A DNA stretch of 64,000 bases from JANSXG01 sp024743075 (GTDB taxonomy: Bacteria > Planctomycetota > Phycisphaerae > Phycisphaerales > UBA1924): positions 1,922,001 to 1,986,000 of the forward strand of contig CP159477.1 of assembly GCA_042140185.1 (NCBI GenBank), given 5' to 3'. Positions 46,066 through 55,500 of the stretch are shown one piece after another (within the stretch, counting starts at the first letter, position 1; every line of letters begins with the position of its first letter). The notes under the pieces are model-generated. The model saw only the letters and a list, made by a program, of their open reading frames with translations, was not told the DNA's origin and did not search any database. The translations under genes were made by a program, and so were the position numbers.

Positions 46066-46476
46066 TCAGCCCACCTGCACCACGACTTGTCGCGTGTGCG
46101 GAGCGGTGCGGTGTTCCCAGAGGTAGATGCCCTGCCAGGTGCCGAGGGTGAGCTCGCGGCTCATGATCGGGATGGCGATGCTGGTGGCGGTCAGCGCGGC
46201 CTTGATGTGGGCGGGCATGTCGTCGGGGCCTTCGGCGGTGTGGGTGTAGAGCTCGTCGCGTTCGGGGACGAGGCGGCTCAGCCACGCTTCGAGGTCGCGT
46301 TTGGCGCTGGGGTCGGCGTTCTCCTGGATGATGAGGCTGGCCGAGGTGTGGCGGACGAAGACGGTGCAGAGGCCGGTGGTGGTATCGGCGCCGGCGACGA
46401 TGTCGCGGACCTGTCGGGTGAACTCGTAGAGGCCCTGGCCTCGGGTCTGGATGGTGAGCTGCTGGGCGTGGGGCAT
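46066..46476 (-). CDS. YjbQ family protein (UPF0047)
   Basis: 136 residues from the ATG at 46476 (MPHAQQLTIQTRGQGLYEFT). GLCTVFVRHTSASLIIQENADP is the family signature in part, followed by DDMPAHIKAALT and a terminal GTWQGIYLWEHRTAPH with the conserved His and Glu. YjbQ proteins are single-domain beta-barrels; one characterised member has secondary thiamine-phosphate synthase activity. It is bracketed by palindromic repeats. Confidence 0.9.
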   Translation of the reverse strand: MPHAQQLTIQTRGQGLYEFTRQVRDIVAGADTTTGLCTVFVRHTSASLIIQENADPSAKRDLEAWLSRLVPERDELYTHTAEGPDDMPAHIKAALTATSIAIPIMSRELTLGTWQGIYLWEHRTAPHTRQVVVQVG

Positions 46477-46503
46477 GGGGGAAGGGTAGGGCAAGTAAGG
46501 AAT

Positions 46504-46583
46504 GGCAGGCTGGAAGCCTGCCCCACCAGTAATCCCCCTCATCCGTCCGCTTCGCGGCCACCTTCTCCCTCAAGGGGAGAAGG
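46504..46583. repeat. Two short intergenic hairpin repeats
   Basis: GGCAGGCT-GGA-AGCCTGCC at 46504-46522 followed by CCTTCTCCC (46561-46569) and GGGAGAAGG (46575-46583). The sequences CAGGCTGGAAGCCTGCC and CCTTCTCCCTCAAGGGGAGA look like known repetitive REP-like elements. Confidence 0.55.
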
Positions 46584-46587
46584 AAGA

Positions 46588-46613
46588 CATAGTCGCCTCA
46601 AGGGGCGACCATG
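46588..46613. repeat. REP-like palindrome, copy 1
   Basis: CATAGTCGCC and GGCGACCATG form a stem with one mismatch. A second version (CATAGCCGCC and GGCGGCCATG) lies at 49250-49276 with a compensating base change in both arms. Confidence 0.6.
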
Positions 46614-46628
46614 CCACCCCTGAACGGT

Positions 46629-47435
46629 TCAGAGCCAGTCGGCGGGGATGTCGGCTTTCTTGCGTCCGATGAAGGCTTCGTAGTGGAGTTTCTCGCCGCG
46701 GGTGTCGACGCGGTGGAGGTACTTCTCGCGTTCGGAGATGTCGAGGATGCCGTTCTTGAGCATGCGCCTGATGAGTTTGGAGAAGCCGGAGGGGTCGGTC
46801 TCGGTGAGGAAGTCGGGTTTGATGGTGAAGGCGATCCAGCCGCCGTCGTTTACGCGGTTATAGGCGGCGCCGAAGACCTCGGGCGGGATGTCGCCGAAGC
46901 CGAGCGCGGCGACGCAGGTCATGCAGTTGAAGTCGTGTGAGTCGAGTTTGGCGAGCGACTCGGGTGAGGGGTTGGTGAGGTCGTCGATGATGAAGTCGTT
47001 GTAGAGGCCGGGGCGGTCGCGGTGTGCCGCGGGCTCGGCGGAGGGGGCGATGTCGACGCCGACGAAGTTGCGGATTTTCAGGGGGAGCAGTGCTTCGGCG
47101 ACGCAGCCGTTGCCGGCGCCGAGATCGAGGACGGTGATGGTCGAGGGGTCGACCTCGTTGTCGTTGAAGGCCTCGGCGAGGAGGTCACGGATCTTGTCCG
47201 GCGATTTGCACTGGAAGACCTCGTAGACCCACTTTTCGTAGAGGCCCTGGATGGCGAAGACGTCGTTGTAGTCGTGGAGGCGGATCTGACGCCACTCGCC
47301 GCCGTCCTCGACGACGACCCACTCCTGATCCTGCGTCATGGACTTGTCGGGGACCGGCATCGCGATCTGGAGACTGTCGATGGCCTCCTGCAGTGTTCTG
47401 GAGGAGGAGGTCGGGCGTGTCTCGACGATGCTCAC
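46629..47435 (-). CDS. Class I SAM-dependent methyltransferase
   Basis: 268 residues from a GTG at 47435 (AAGGA upstream). The SAM-binding motif is VLDLGAGNGCVAEALL with acidic residue VGVDIAP at the end of the next strand; FNCMTCVAALGFGDIPPEV marks the post-II region and GGWIAFTIKPDFL the last strand. The N-terminal 95 residues (with QIRLHDYNDVFAIQGLYEKW) are a lid found in small-molecule methyltransferases of the UbiE/Williams-Beuren type. Substrate unknown. It stands alone on the minus strand, divergent from the ferredoxin reductase gene. Confidence 0.85.
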   Translation of the reverse strand: MSIVETRPTSSSRTLQEAIDSLQIAMPVPDKSMTQDQEWVVVEDGGEWRQIRLHDYNDVFAIQGLYEKWVYEVFQCKSPDKIRDLLAEAFNDNEVDPSTITVLDLGAGNGCVAEALLPLKIRNFVGVDIAPSAEPAAHRDRPGLYNDFIIDDLTNPSPESLAKLDSHDFNCMTCVAALGFGDIPPEVFGAAYNRVNDGGWIAFTIKPDFLTETDPSGFSKLIRRMLKNGILDISEREKYLHRVDTRGEKLHYEAFIGRKKADIPADWL

Positions 47436-47665
47436 AGGTCGGTCCTTCCGGTGCGTGGGCGTGGTGTCTCCGGGCGTCGCGGACTGAGTGGTCCGACGCG
47501 GTGGTTTTGGAAGAAATACGGGTAGTCGTTGACCCTAACGCGCCGGCGCGTCTGCGCCAAGGATTGGGCGCAAGCGCTTTGTAAAACTCGTGTTGCGACC
47601 GGATGGTCGCTGAATTGTGCGTCTTGAGTTGCCGCGGGCTCGCGCGCGACCTAGCGTTTTGGTCT

Positions 47666-48634
47666 ATGACCAGCCCAACGATCAACGAACCGGTTTTGCC
47701 CGAAGCGACGATGCACGCCTGTCGGCCCAACGAGCCCGCGACCGGCGTGGTCACGAAGAACGAACTGTGCACTGCCGGTCGCAAGTCGGCGGGTTTCGTG
47801 CGCCATGTCGAGATTGACGTGTCGGGCACGGCGCTGGAAGGCGTTTGCCGGAGCGGTCAGGCGATCGGCATCATCCCGCCGGGCGAGGACGCTCGCGGGC
47901 GCCCCCACCGCCTTCGCCTTTATTCGCTGGCGTGCCCGACCGGCGGTGAAGACGGCGAGGGGAAGATCATCTCGACGACGGTGAAGCGGACGATCGATGA
48001 GCACTGGGAGAACCACAAGCTGTTTCTCGGTGTGGCTTCGAACTACCTGTGCGATGTGCAGGAGGGCGAGAAGGTTCTGCTGACCGGGCCGAACGGCAAG
48101 CGGTTCCTGCTCCCGGAGGATCCGCACCAGCACGACTACATGTTCTTCGCGACGGGGACGGGGATCGCGCCGTTCCGCGGGATGGTGCTCGAACTGCTTC
48201 GTGGCGGCTACAAGGGGAATGTGACGCTGGTGATGGGTGCGCCGTACGCGACGGACCTGCTGTATCACAACGAGCTGCTGGCCTTGCGCAATGCGCACCC
48301 GAACTTCCGGTACCTGCCGGCGATCAGCCGCGAGAACAACGTGATCGATGGGACCTCGCACGACACGATGTATGTGCAGGACCGGATCAAGACCGATGCG
48401 GAGGCGCTGCGGGCGCAGCTGGTGGGTGAGAAGAACCTGATCTATGTCTGCGGCGTCGCGGGTATGGAACTGGGGATCTTCCAGCAGCTCGCGAAGAGTC
48501 TGACGGGCGATTCGCTTGAGCAGTATCTGCAGGCCGACCGGGAGGCGCTGGCGGACATCGACAACTGGGACCGTCGGATGATCCACAAGCAGGTGAAGCC
48601 GACTCGTCGGGTGATGCTCGAGGTGTACGCCTGA
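47666..48634 (+). CDS. Plant-type ferredoxin-NADP+ reductase
   Basis: 322 residues from the ATG at 47666. FAD motif RLRLYSLACP (RxYS), then the NADP site MFFATGTGIAPFRGMV, VTLVMGAPYATDLLY, YVCGVAGMELGIFQQL and a C-terminal VMLEVYA with Tyr near the flavin. It is closest in shape to the leaf/cyanobacterial PetH group without the CpcD domain. In a non-photosynthetic bacterium it likely passes electrons between NADPH and ferredoxin. Upstream lies a 230-bp gap without a gene. Confidence 0.93.
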   Translation: MTSPTINEPVLPEATMHACRPNEPATGVVTKNELCTAGRKSAGFVRHVEIDVSGTALEGVCRSGQAIGIIPPGEDARGRPHRLRLYSLACPTGGEDGEGKIISTTVKRTIDEHWENHKLFLGVASNYLCDVQEGEKVLLTGPNGKRFLLPEDPHQHDYMFFATGTGIAPFRGMVLELLRGGYKGNVTLVMGAPYATDLLYHNELLALRNAHPNFRYLPAISRENNVIDGTSHDTMYVQDRIKTDAEALRAQLVGEKNLIYVCGVAGMELGIFQQLAKSLTGDSLEQYLQADREALADIDNWDRRMIHKQVKPTRRVMLEVYA

Positions 48635-48683
48635 GCGCGTCCGGGCGACGGCTCCGAGGAAAGTGCGCAAAAACTGCGAGTTT

Positions 48684-48708
48684 GGCCCGAGCGGGCCCCG
48701 AATCGGGG
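48684..48708. repeat. Overlapping small hairpins after the reductase gene
   Basis: GGCCC-GAGC-GGGCC (48684-48697) and CCCCG-AAT-CGGGG (48696-48708) share bases and could fold alternately. No T run follows. Confidence 0.3.
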
Positions 48709-48827
48709 TTCCGGACGGGCGCTCCGCCCCCGCTCTCTCTTATGCCGGACGCGTTCAGGCCCGATAGCGCTTAAGTCGCGATGACGCCGTTCGGTCGGAT
48801 CGGGCGCGCGACGACTGGAGATCGGCT

Positions 48828-49190
48828 ATGCAACGCGTGCTCGTCATCGATGATTCGTGTCTCGCGCGTGCGACTGCGCAGATCGCGTGCTCGCACCTGC
48901 AGTGGGAATGTTTCGAGGCGCGCGACGGTGTGAGCGGCAAGCGCATGGCCGAAGAGTTGCAGCCGGACGCGATCGTCGTGTCGCTGCACGTCCCGGCGCT
49001 GTGCGGGGCGGGTCTGGTCGGCGCGTTGAAGGCGGCTTGTCCGGATGCGCGGATGATTGTGATCGGTTCGCGCGGTGACGAGCAGCCTCTGGGCACGGAT
49101 CGGATGCTGAGTCGGCCGGCGGCGCCCGCTGACCTGGCGCGGTCGCTGGTCGAGGGGCTGGCGGTGATTGCTGGGCAGCGGGCAGCCTGA
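48828..49190 (+). CDS. Degenerate receiver-domain protein
   Basis: 120 residues with the start of a CheY-like fold, MQRVLVIDDSCLARATA (acidic pair D8-D9). The phosphoacceptor site reads IVVSLHVPAL, where Asp is replaced by Ser, and the usual Lys (KP) is RPAAP. The fold is retained but it cannot be phosphorylated in the normal way, so this is a pseudo-receiver. GGAG lies just before the start. No kinase gene is beside it. It could be a competitor or adaptor in chemotaxis. Confidence 0.75.
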   Translation: MQRVLVIDDSCLARATAQIACSHLQWECFEARDGVSGKRMAEELQPDAIVVSLHVPALCGAGLVGALKAACPDARMIVIGSRGDEQPLGTDRMLSRPAAPADLARSLVEGLAVIAGQRAA

Positions 49191-49201
49191 GCAAAACGAA
49201 A

Positions 49202-49227
49202 GCATGCCCAAACGAGTTTGAGCATGC
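49202..49227. repeat. Palindromic repeat, copy 2
   Basis: GCATGCCCAAAC and GTTTGAGCATGC with loop GA; one mismatch in the arms. Same element as 46021-46044. Confidence 0.7.
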
Positions 49228-49249
49228 TTCGCGGTTGTTCTGCGATTTG

Positions 49250-49276
49250 CATAGCCGCCTGAGGAGGGCGGCCATG
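49250..49276. repeat. REP-like palindrome, copy 2
   Basis: CATAGCCGCC and GGCGGCCATG; sister of 46588-46613, with the paired T-A/C-G change in both arms. Confidence 0.6.
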
Positions 49277-49306
49277 CCACCCGCCGACGGCAACTCGCTC
49301 GATGCG

Positions 49307-50446
49307 TCAGCCGCCCTGGGTGCTGAGGAGTTCGACTTCGAAGACGAGCATGGCGTTGGGCGGGATGACGCCGCCGGCGCCGCGCGGGCCGTAGCCGAGG
49401 TCGCTGGGGATGATCAGGTAGCGCTTCCCGCCGACCTTCATCGATGAGACGCCCTCGGTCCAGCCGGGGATGACGCGATTGAGCGGGAACGATGCGGGCT
49501 GGCCGCGGTCGCGTGAGGAGTCGAACTTGCTTCCGGTGGTGAGCCAGCCGGTGTAGTGGACGCTGACGGTGGCGTTGGTCGAGGCGGGCTGCTCGCCGTC
49601 GCCGACGACGGCGTCGATGTACATGAGGCCGGAGTCGGTGGTGGTCAGATCGTCGACGTTGACGTCCATCCCCTTGAGCAACTCTTTGGCCTCGTTGAGT
49701 TCCTGTTCCATCGCTTCCTGGCGCGCCTTCTCGGCGGCCTGAGCCTGCTCGCGCCATTCCGCGACCCGTTCCTTCCACTCCGCCGCGCTCTGCAGTGCCG
49801 TATCGGAAAGGTCGCTGAGGTCGGTGACGGATGCGGACTCGATGACCTGGAGTTCCTGCGGCACGTCCTGAGCCGGGCGGCCGTCGAGTTTGCCCATGCC
49901 GGTCGGCGTGTTGCGGATGGCGTCGACGGCGTCCATCCCTTCGACAACCGTGCCGAACACGGCGTAGGCGGCGCCGTCGCGGGCTGTGTCGAGCACGGCG
50001 TTGTCGACGACGTTGATGAAGAACTGGGAGGTGGCCGAGTCGGGCTGGTTGCCGAGGCGAGCCATGGAGATGCTGCCACGGATGTTTTTCAGGCCGTTCA
50101 GCCACTCGTTCTTGATGGGGTCGCGGGTTTCCTTCTGGGCGTAGTTCTCATCGAACCCGCCGCCTTGGATCATGAAGTTGGGGATGACGCGGTGGAAGAC
50201 GGTGCCGTCGTAGTGGCCGTCCTTGACGTAGGTCAGAAAATTTTCCACCGATATCGGGGCGTTGGCTTTGTCGAGGAGGAGGACGATCTCGCCGCGGTTG
50301 GTCTGGAATGTGACGGCGGCGTAGTTCTCGGGGCTGAGGTTGATGTCGGTGTCCTCGCTGGTGGTCTGGTTGTCGGTGGAGGTCTGTGCGAAGGCCATGG
50401 AGGCCATGAGCGCGATCGAAAGGGCCGGGATGGTGAACAGTTTCAT
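49307..50446 (-). CDS. Exported two-domain peptidyl-prolyl isomerase (cyclophilin plus FKBP)
   Basis: 379 residues with a signal peptide at 1-20 (ending SMAFA). The cyclophilin domain (about 45-205) has VENFLTYVKDGHYDGTVFHR, VIPNFMIQGG, SQFFIN and FGTVVEGMD. A charged coiled coil (about 215-265, WKERVAEWREQAQAAEKARQ) links to the FKBP domain (about 275-377) with VSVHYTGWLTTGSKFDSS, GWTEGVSSMKVGG, IPSDLGYGPRG and IPPNAMLVFEVELL. Both domains keep their main ligand-site residues. It probably helps outer-membrane or secreted protein folding in the periplasm. It is a single gene. Confidence 0.9.
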   Translation of the reverse strand: MKLFTIPALSIALMASMAFAQTSTDNQTTSEDTDINLSPENYAAVTFQTNRGEIVLLLDKANAPISVENFLTYVKDGHYDGTVFHRVIPNFMIQGGGFDENYAQKETRDPIKNEWLNGLKNIRGSISMARLGNQPDSATSQFFINVVDNAVLDTARDGAAYAVFGTVVEGMDAVDAIRNTPTGMGKLDGRPAQDVPQELQVIESASVTDLSDLSDTALQSAAEWKERVAEWREQAQAAEKARQEAMEQELNEAKELLKGMDVNVDDLTTTDSGLMYIDAVVGDGEQPASTNATVSVHYTGWLTTGSKFDSSRDRGQPASFPLNRVIPGWTEGVSSMKVGGKRYLIIPSDLGYGPRGAGGVIPPNAMLVFEVELLSTQGG

Positions 50447-50784
50447 AGAGGATCCGTGCTTGGGTTCAGTGAATAGAGCAACCGGCCTTGGGGGGCGCGG
50501 TCCTCAAGGATAGTCGAACCGATGCGGTCGGGTTGCAGGACGGCGGCTGTCGGGACCTGAGGCGTCCAGCCCGCCCGAATTGGCCGGGAAATGCAGACTT
50601 TCGAAGAGGGTTCTTACCTGCCCCGAACCGAAATTCTGCTGGTTAGTACGGATTCATTTCGGCTTCACGGATCGCCACCGGTGCGTTCGTAGCGTGTTGG
50701 AGTCGATCGGGTTCGGCGTCGCACGATCGTGCGTCGGCCGGACCGAGACGAACGCTGTCATCTACCACCAGAAGGAGATCCACG
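50447..50784. other. Intergenic region between the isomerase and PRC-barrel genes
   Basis: 338 bp between divergent genes, with no coding potential seen. Near the PRC gene it holds the perfect palindrome GCACGATCGTGC at 50721-50732, an operator-like site 53 bp before the ATG, and the Shine-Dalgarno AAGGAG at 50772-50777. I found no strong -10/-35 pair. Confidence 0.6.
50721..50732. promoter_or_regulatory. Operator-like perfect palindrome
   Basis: GCACGATCGTGC is a 12-bp perfect dyad upstream of the PRC-barrel gene. A repressor site is possible, but short palindromes are frequent in GC-rich DNA. Confidence 0.3.
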
Positions 50785-52515
50785 ATGAAGACCAGAACAA
50801 CAATGATTACGACCGTTGCCCCGCTGTCCGCCCTCATGCTGCTCGCCGGTACCGCGGTCGGTCAGTACGACGGCACGCAGGACCGCGATCGACCGGTACG
50901 AGATTCGCAACAAGCATACGCGCAGGACAAGAGCGTCGTGTTCACGCTTGCGAAGGATATTCGCGGCACCGAGATCTACAGCACGCAGGGCGAAGAGATC
51001 GGCAGCGTGTCCGATCTGGTCGTTGACGTGCGAGCGGGCAAGGCGATCTACGCGGTCGTTTCCTTCGGCGGCTGGCTCGGCATCGACAGCGAGTCTGTCG
51101 CGGTGCCGATGAAGGCCATTTCCTGGGATCGGACGAACGAGCGCTTCGTTTTGCCGGTCACCAAGGAAAGGGTTCAGAACGCGCCAAAGTTCGACTCGAC
51201 GGACTGGGACCGGCTCGACGACCGGGATTGGTGCGAGCGCACGCGCCAGGCGTTCGGTGAACTGCCGGATAAGGACGGTCGCGAGGCGGACCGGGACCAT
51301 CGCCGGGACGACACTCGCGCTGCGGGTCGGAACTACGACCGTTACATGCTGTCGACGAAGCTCGCGGATGCCAAGATCTCCGGCAGGGACGGTGAAGACT
51401 TCGGCGCGATCGAAGACATGATCGTTGACCGCTCGAGCGGAGACATCGGCTTTGTCACGCTGGAAACCGGCGGCGTGCTGGGCATCGGCGCGGAGACCCG
51501 CGTCGTTCCCTGGGAAGCGCTCGAACGGCGCGAGGACCTGCGGTTCTTCGTCGCGCTGAACGGGTCGGAGATCGAGAACGCGCCCAAGGTGAAGAGCGAT
51601 CAGATCGCTGATCTGCGCAACAGCGACGCGAACAAGGACATCTACGCGTTCTACAACGTCGATCCCCGTCGGGACTGGGCGACGGGTGGCGACCGCATGG
51701 GACAGACCATGTTCGCGTCGGCTTCGAGCATGACCGACAGCGCGATCGTCAATCGCCAGGGTGAGACGCTGGGCGAGATCGATGACCTGATCATCGGCTT
51801 CGATCGCGGCACGGCGCCGTACGCGGTGGTTTCGTTCGGCGGTGTTGTCGGCATCGGCTCGGAAACCGTGGCGGTCCCGGTGCGATCGCTCACCTGGGAT
51901 CGGTCCGAGGACCGTTTCGAACTCCCGCTGAACCGCGAGCGGCTCCAGTCGGCTCCGGACTTCGACTCGGACAACCTCGACGGTATCGAGGACGAGGCCT
52001 GGCGGGACGAAACCCGTCGGGTCTTCGGCGATGTGCCTCGGATGGATCGCACCGATGACCGGCGGAGCAACCCGCAGGACACCCGCGATCGGGCGAATCG
52101 GAACCTTGACGCGTACGTGCTCGTGAGCAAGGTTCGCGGGATGGAGGTGGTCGGGTCCGGCAACGAGAGGCTCGGTTCCATCCAGGACGTGATTCTCGAT
52201 CGCAACAGCGGCCATATCGGCTTCGTGACCATGGAGGTCGGCGGGACGATGGGGATCGGGGCGGAACTCGTCGCGGTTCCCTGGGAGGCGCTGAACCGCA
52301 TCGGTGAGAGCCGGGTTCGGCTGAAGACCACCAAGGCCGATCTCGAGAACGCGCCTCGCGTCAAGAGCGAGCGCATCGGTGACCTGAACGACCGCCAGTT
52401 CACGCAGCGGATCTACTCGTTCTACAACGTTGAGGCGAGGCCCATGCTCGACCGCAACCATCGCTACAACTGGCACAACGATGTCGATCATCGCAACCCG
52501 GATACGCGTCACTGA
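50785..52515 (+). CDS. Exported protein with four PRC-barrel domains (ABAB duplication)
   Basis: 576 residues with a signal peptide (about 1-26). PRC-barrel beta domains repeat four times in two types. Type A (about 50-165 and about 310-420) has DLVVDVRAGKAIYAVVSFGG or DLIIGFDRGTAPYAVVSFGG, then SWDR or TWDR and a DxDWDRLxD tail. Type B (about 185-295 and about 440-560) has DMIVDRSSGDIGFVTLETGG or DVILDRNSGHIGFVTMEVGG, then VPWEAL and IxFYNV. The alternation shows that one A-B pair was duplicated. PRC barrels bind protein partners or RNA in cytosolic proteins; exported ones are often stress-related. No terminator was seen before the kinase gene that follows on the other strand. Confidence 0.85.
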   Translation: MKTRTTMITTVAPLSALMLLAGTAVGQYDGTQDRDRPVRDSQQAYAQDKSVVFTLAKDIRGTEIYSTQGEEIGSVSDLVVDVRAGKAIYAVVSFGGWLGIDSESVAVPMKAISWDRTNERFVLPVTKERVQNAPKFDSTDWDRLDDRDWCERTRQAFGELPDKDGREADRDHRRDDTRAAGRNYDRYMLSTKLADAKISGRDGEDFGAIEDMIVDRSSGDIGFVTLETGGVLGIGAETRVVPWEALERREDLRFFVALNGSEIENAPKVKSDQIADLRNSDANKDIYAFYNVDPRRDWATGGDRMGQTMFASASSMTDSAIVNRQGETLGEIDDLIIGFDRGTAPYAVVSFGGVVGIGSETVAVPVRSLTWDRSEDRFELPLNRERLQSAPDFDSDNLDGIEDEAWRDETRRVFGDVPRMDRTDDRRSNPQDTRDRANRNLDAYVLVSKVRGMEVVGSGNERLGSIQDVILDRNSGHIGFVTMEVGGTMGIGAELVAVPWEALNRIGESRVRLKTTKADLENAPRVKSERIGDLNDRQFTQRIYSFYNVEARPMLDRNHRYNWHNDVDHRNPDTRH

Positions 52516-52581
52516 TCGGCTGAGCGATCGCCAACTATGAACCCGCGTCGGCGGCGGCTTCCCACAGGGGGCCGCCGCTGT

Positions 52582-55500
52582 TCATTGTGTGGGGGCTACC
52601 GATACAGGCACCCGTGCGGATTCGAGGTCTGCGGTGCGGCTTCGCCAACGCTCGGCCTCGGACGCGTACCGGGTGTTTCCGGTCTGCTCGTGGCGGTCTT
52701 CGTAGAAGAGTGCGAGTCGCCTCGCTGCACGGGCGATGTCGCGGATCTCAGCGTCGGGCGATTCGGCGAGCTCGCCGTATACGCGCAGGAACTCGGCTTC
52801 GGCTTCGTCGTAGCGCCCGAGCCCTTCGAGTGCGTCGCCCGCGATAAACCGGAGCATGGCGCGGGCTCCGGGGTGGAGGTCCGGTCGTTCACGGAACTCG
52901 CGGGTAAGCGAGAGCGCGAGATCGTTCTGGCCGACTTGCGAGGCGAGCACGGCGAGATCGGGCGCGAACTCTGACTCGACGAGCGGATCGCCCGTTTGCG
53001 CCGTCACCTCGTCAGTATGGGCGACGATCGCGTCGAAGGCGTCCTCGGAGCGGGCCTGGCGACGGAGGCACGTGACGAGGTATCGCATGGCCTGTCGCGA
53101 CTGCGCGTGATCGATGCCGAAGTACTTGACGCGACCTTCGTAGACCGTTCGGAAGTGTCGCGCGGCCTCTTCGAGTTTGCCCTGCTCGCGGAGCGCCCCG
53201 GCGAGGTTATTGAGCACCGCGAGGGTCACGGGGTTGTCTGCGCCGCGGTCCTCGACGTGCTGCCCGTGCACGACGCGAAGTTCAGCCTCGGCCTCTTCGA
53301 GCTTGCCCGAGCGGAGCAGGACGATCGCGAGGTTGCCCCGAGCGGTCACGGTGCTGGGGTGGTCCGCGCCGAACTGCGCTGTCCGAAGGGTGATCTCTTC
53401 GCGGACGAACGAGGCGGCGGCTTCGTAGTTTCGACGTGCCATCGCGATACGACCGAGCATGCTGAGTGCGCGGTAGGTCTGGTGGTGCCGTTCGCGCATC
53501 CGGCGTCCGGCGTTGAGGGCTTCCTGCGCGAAAGTCTCCGACTCGTCCAGACGGCGCAGGTTGTAGAGGACCCGGGAGAGCTCGAGCATGGCGGATGCGG
53601 TGTCGGGGTGCTGGTCACCGAAAGTCGATCGGTAGAAATTGAACGCTTCGCGGATCATGGGTTCGGCATCGTCGTACCTTCCCTGCCGATCGCGGAGTAC
53701 GCCCATGGCGTGGATGCGCCGGATGGTGCGCTCGTCGTCGGGACCGAACAGCTGGCGCGTGGTCTCGAGGCTCTCTGTGAAAACGGGATCGGCATCGAGC
53801 AGGCGACCCATGTCGAGCATGAGGAAGCCGAGGTTGTTCAGGATGGTGAGCGTGGTGTTGTGGGTCGGGCCGAGGTGCTCGCGGGCGAGGCTGAGGGCCT
53901 CGCTGTAATGGCGATCGGCGCCTTCGATATCGGAGCGCGACTGGGCGACTGCGCCGAGGGCGCTGCGCGTCGCGATGGCTCGCTGGGAGTGCGGTCCGAG
54001 TGCCTGCTCGTAGGCGTGGAGCGCCTCGGTGTAGAGTTCTTGTGCTCGGTCGTTGAGCCCGAGGCGGTTGCATGTGCTCGCGAGCAAGTCGATGGCGTTG
54101 AGCGTGGGCGGCGAGGTCGTTCCGGCGTGTTCGCGGAAGAGCTCGACGGCGGATTCCAGGACCGGCACCGCCTGCTCCAACAGCCCGACCGAGGACATTG
54201 CGCCGCCGAGGCTGTCGAGGAGCTGGGCCCGGACGAGCGGCTGATCGGCGAACGCCAGTTCCATGGCTTCGAGGCCGGGCTGGAAGACCGCTTCGTCGAG
54301 CGCTTCGCGCGCGACGTTGGCGAAGTTCACGCCGCCGAGTTGGTCGGAGAGTTCGGTGCGCAGGTTCTCGAGCTGCTCATCGTTCGCGCCGGTCAGTCTC
54401 GCATCCAACTGAGCGGCGTCGATGGTGGCCTCGCGTACGCGCTGGCCCATCTGCTCGATGTCGAGGCGTTCGAACTGTTCGGCTTGGAAGGCGGCGACCT
54501 GTTCGAGTTCCTGTGCCCGCCTTTCGGCGATGGCCTCCGCCTCGATGGCGCGGTCGCGCTCCTTCTCGGCGGCCTGTCGCTGCTCGGCTTCGGCGTTGCG
54601 GGCGCGGGCTTCGCCGAGGGCGAAGTTGATCGAAACGGCGGTTGCGCCGAGCAAGCCCGCGAGCAGGACGGCTGCTGCGAGGACACCCGATCGGTTGCGC
54701 TGGACGAACCGGCTCGCGCGATACGCCAGCGTGTCGGGGCGTGCGAGAACGGGGAGGGATTCGCGCAGGCGTCGAAGGTCGTCGGCGAACTGCTGGACTG
54801 TGGCGTACCGTCGATCGGGCTCCTTGCGGAGTGCCATCAGCACGACCCATTCGACATCGCCGGAAAGCATGGTGCGCAGGCGGGCCGGATCGACGCCGCG
54901 GAGATGGCTGAGCTCGCCGGTGGTCAGCGTCGACGTGTGATCCGTCGAGGGGTTGGCGACGACGACGCTCGGACGCGTCGGGGCGTCGTCGCAGATTGCG
55001 CGTTCGAGGTCCCGCCATGCATCGCCGCGGACGCGGTACGGGCGGCAACCGGTGAGCAGCTCGTAGAGGATGACACCGAGCGAATAGACATCGGTCGCGG
55101 TGGTGACGGCGTCGCCGCGAACCTGCTCGGGGCTGGCGTACGCGGGCGTCAGGCGTCGTTCGACGGTGAGCGTTGCCTCGTACTCCTCGGCGTTGGCCTG
55201 TTCGAGGACCTTGGCGACGCCGAAGTCGAGCAGTTTCACCGTGCCGTCGGGCGTGACGAGGATGTTGGCGGGCTTGAGGTCGCGGTGGACGATCAGGTTC
55301 CGGTGCGCGTGGGCGACCGCGTCGCAGACGGTGCGGAACAGATCGACGCGCTGCGGAACGGTGAGGCGTTTGTCGTCGCAGTACTCGTCGAGGCGTTTGC
55401 CCTCGACGTACTCCATGATGAAGTACGGCGAGCCGTCAGGGAGCGAGCCGCCGTCGATGAGCTTGGCGATGTTCGGGTGATCGAGGTTGGCGAGGACACG

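Noticed and set aside
50758..52512. A 584-residue minus-strand frame across the PRC-barrel gene
   Set aside because: Low-complexity R/V/D pattern typical of antisense shadows; the plus strand has a signal peptide and clear PRC repeats.
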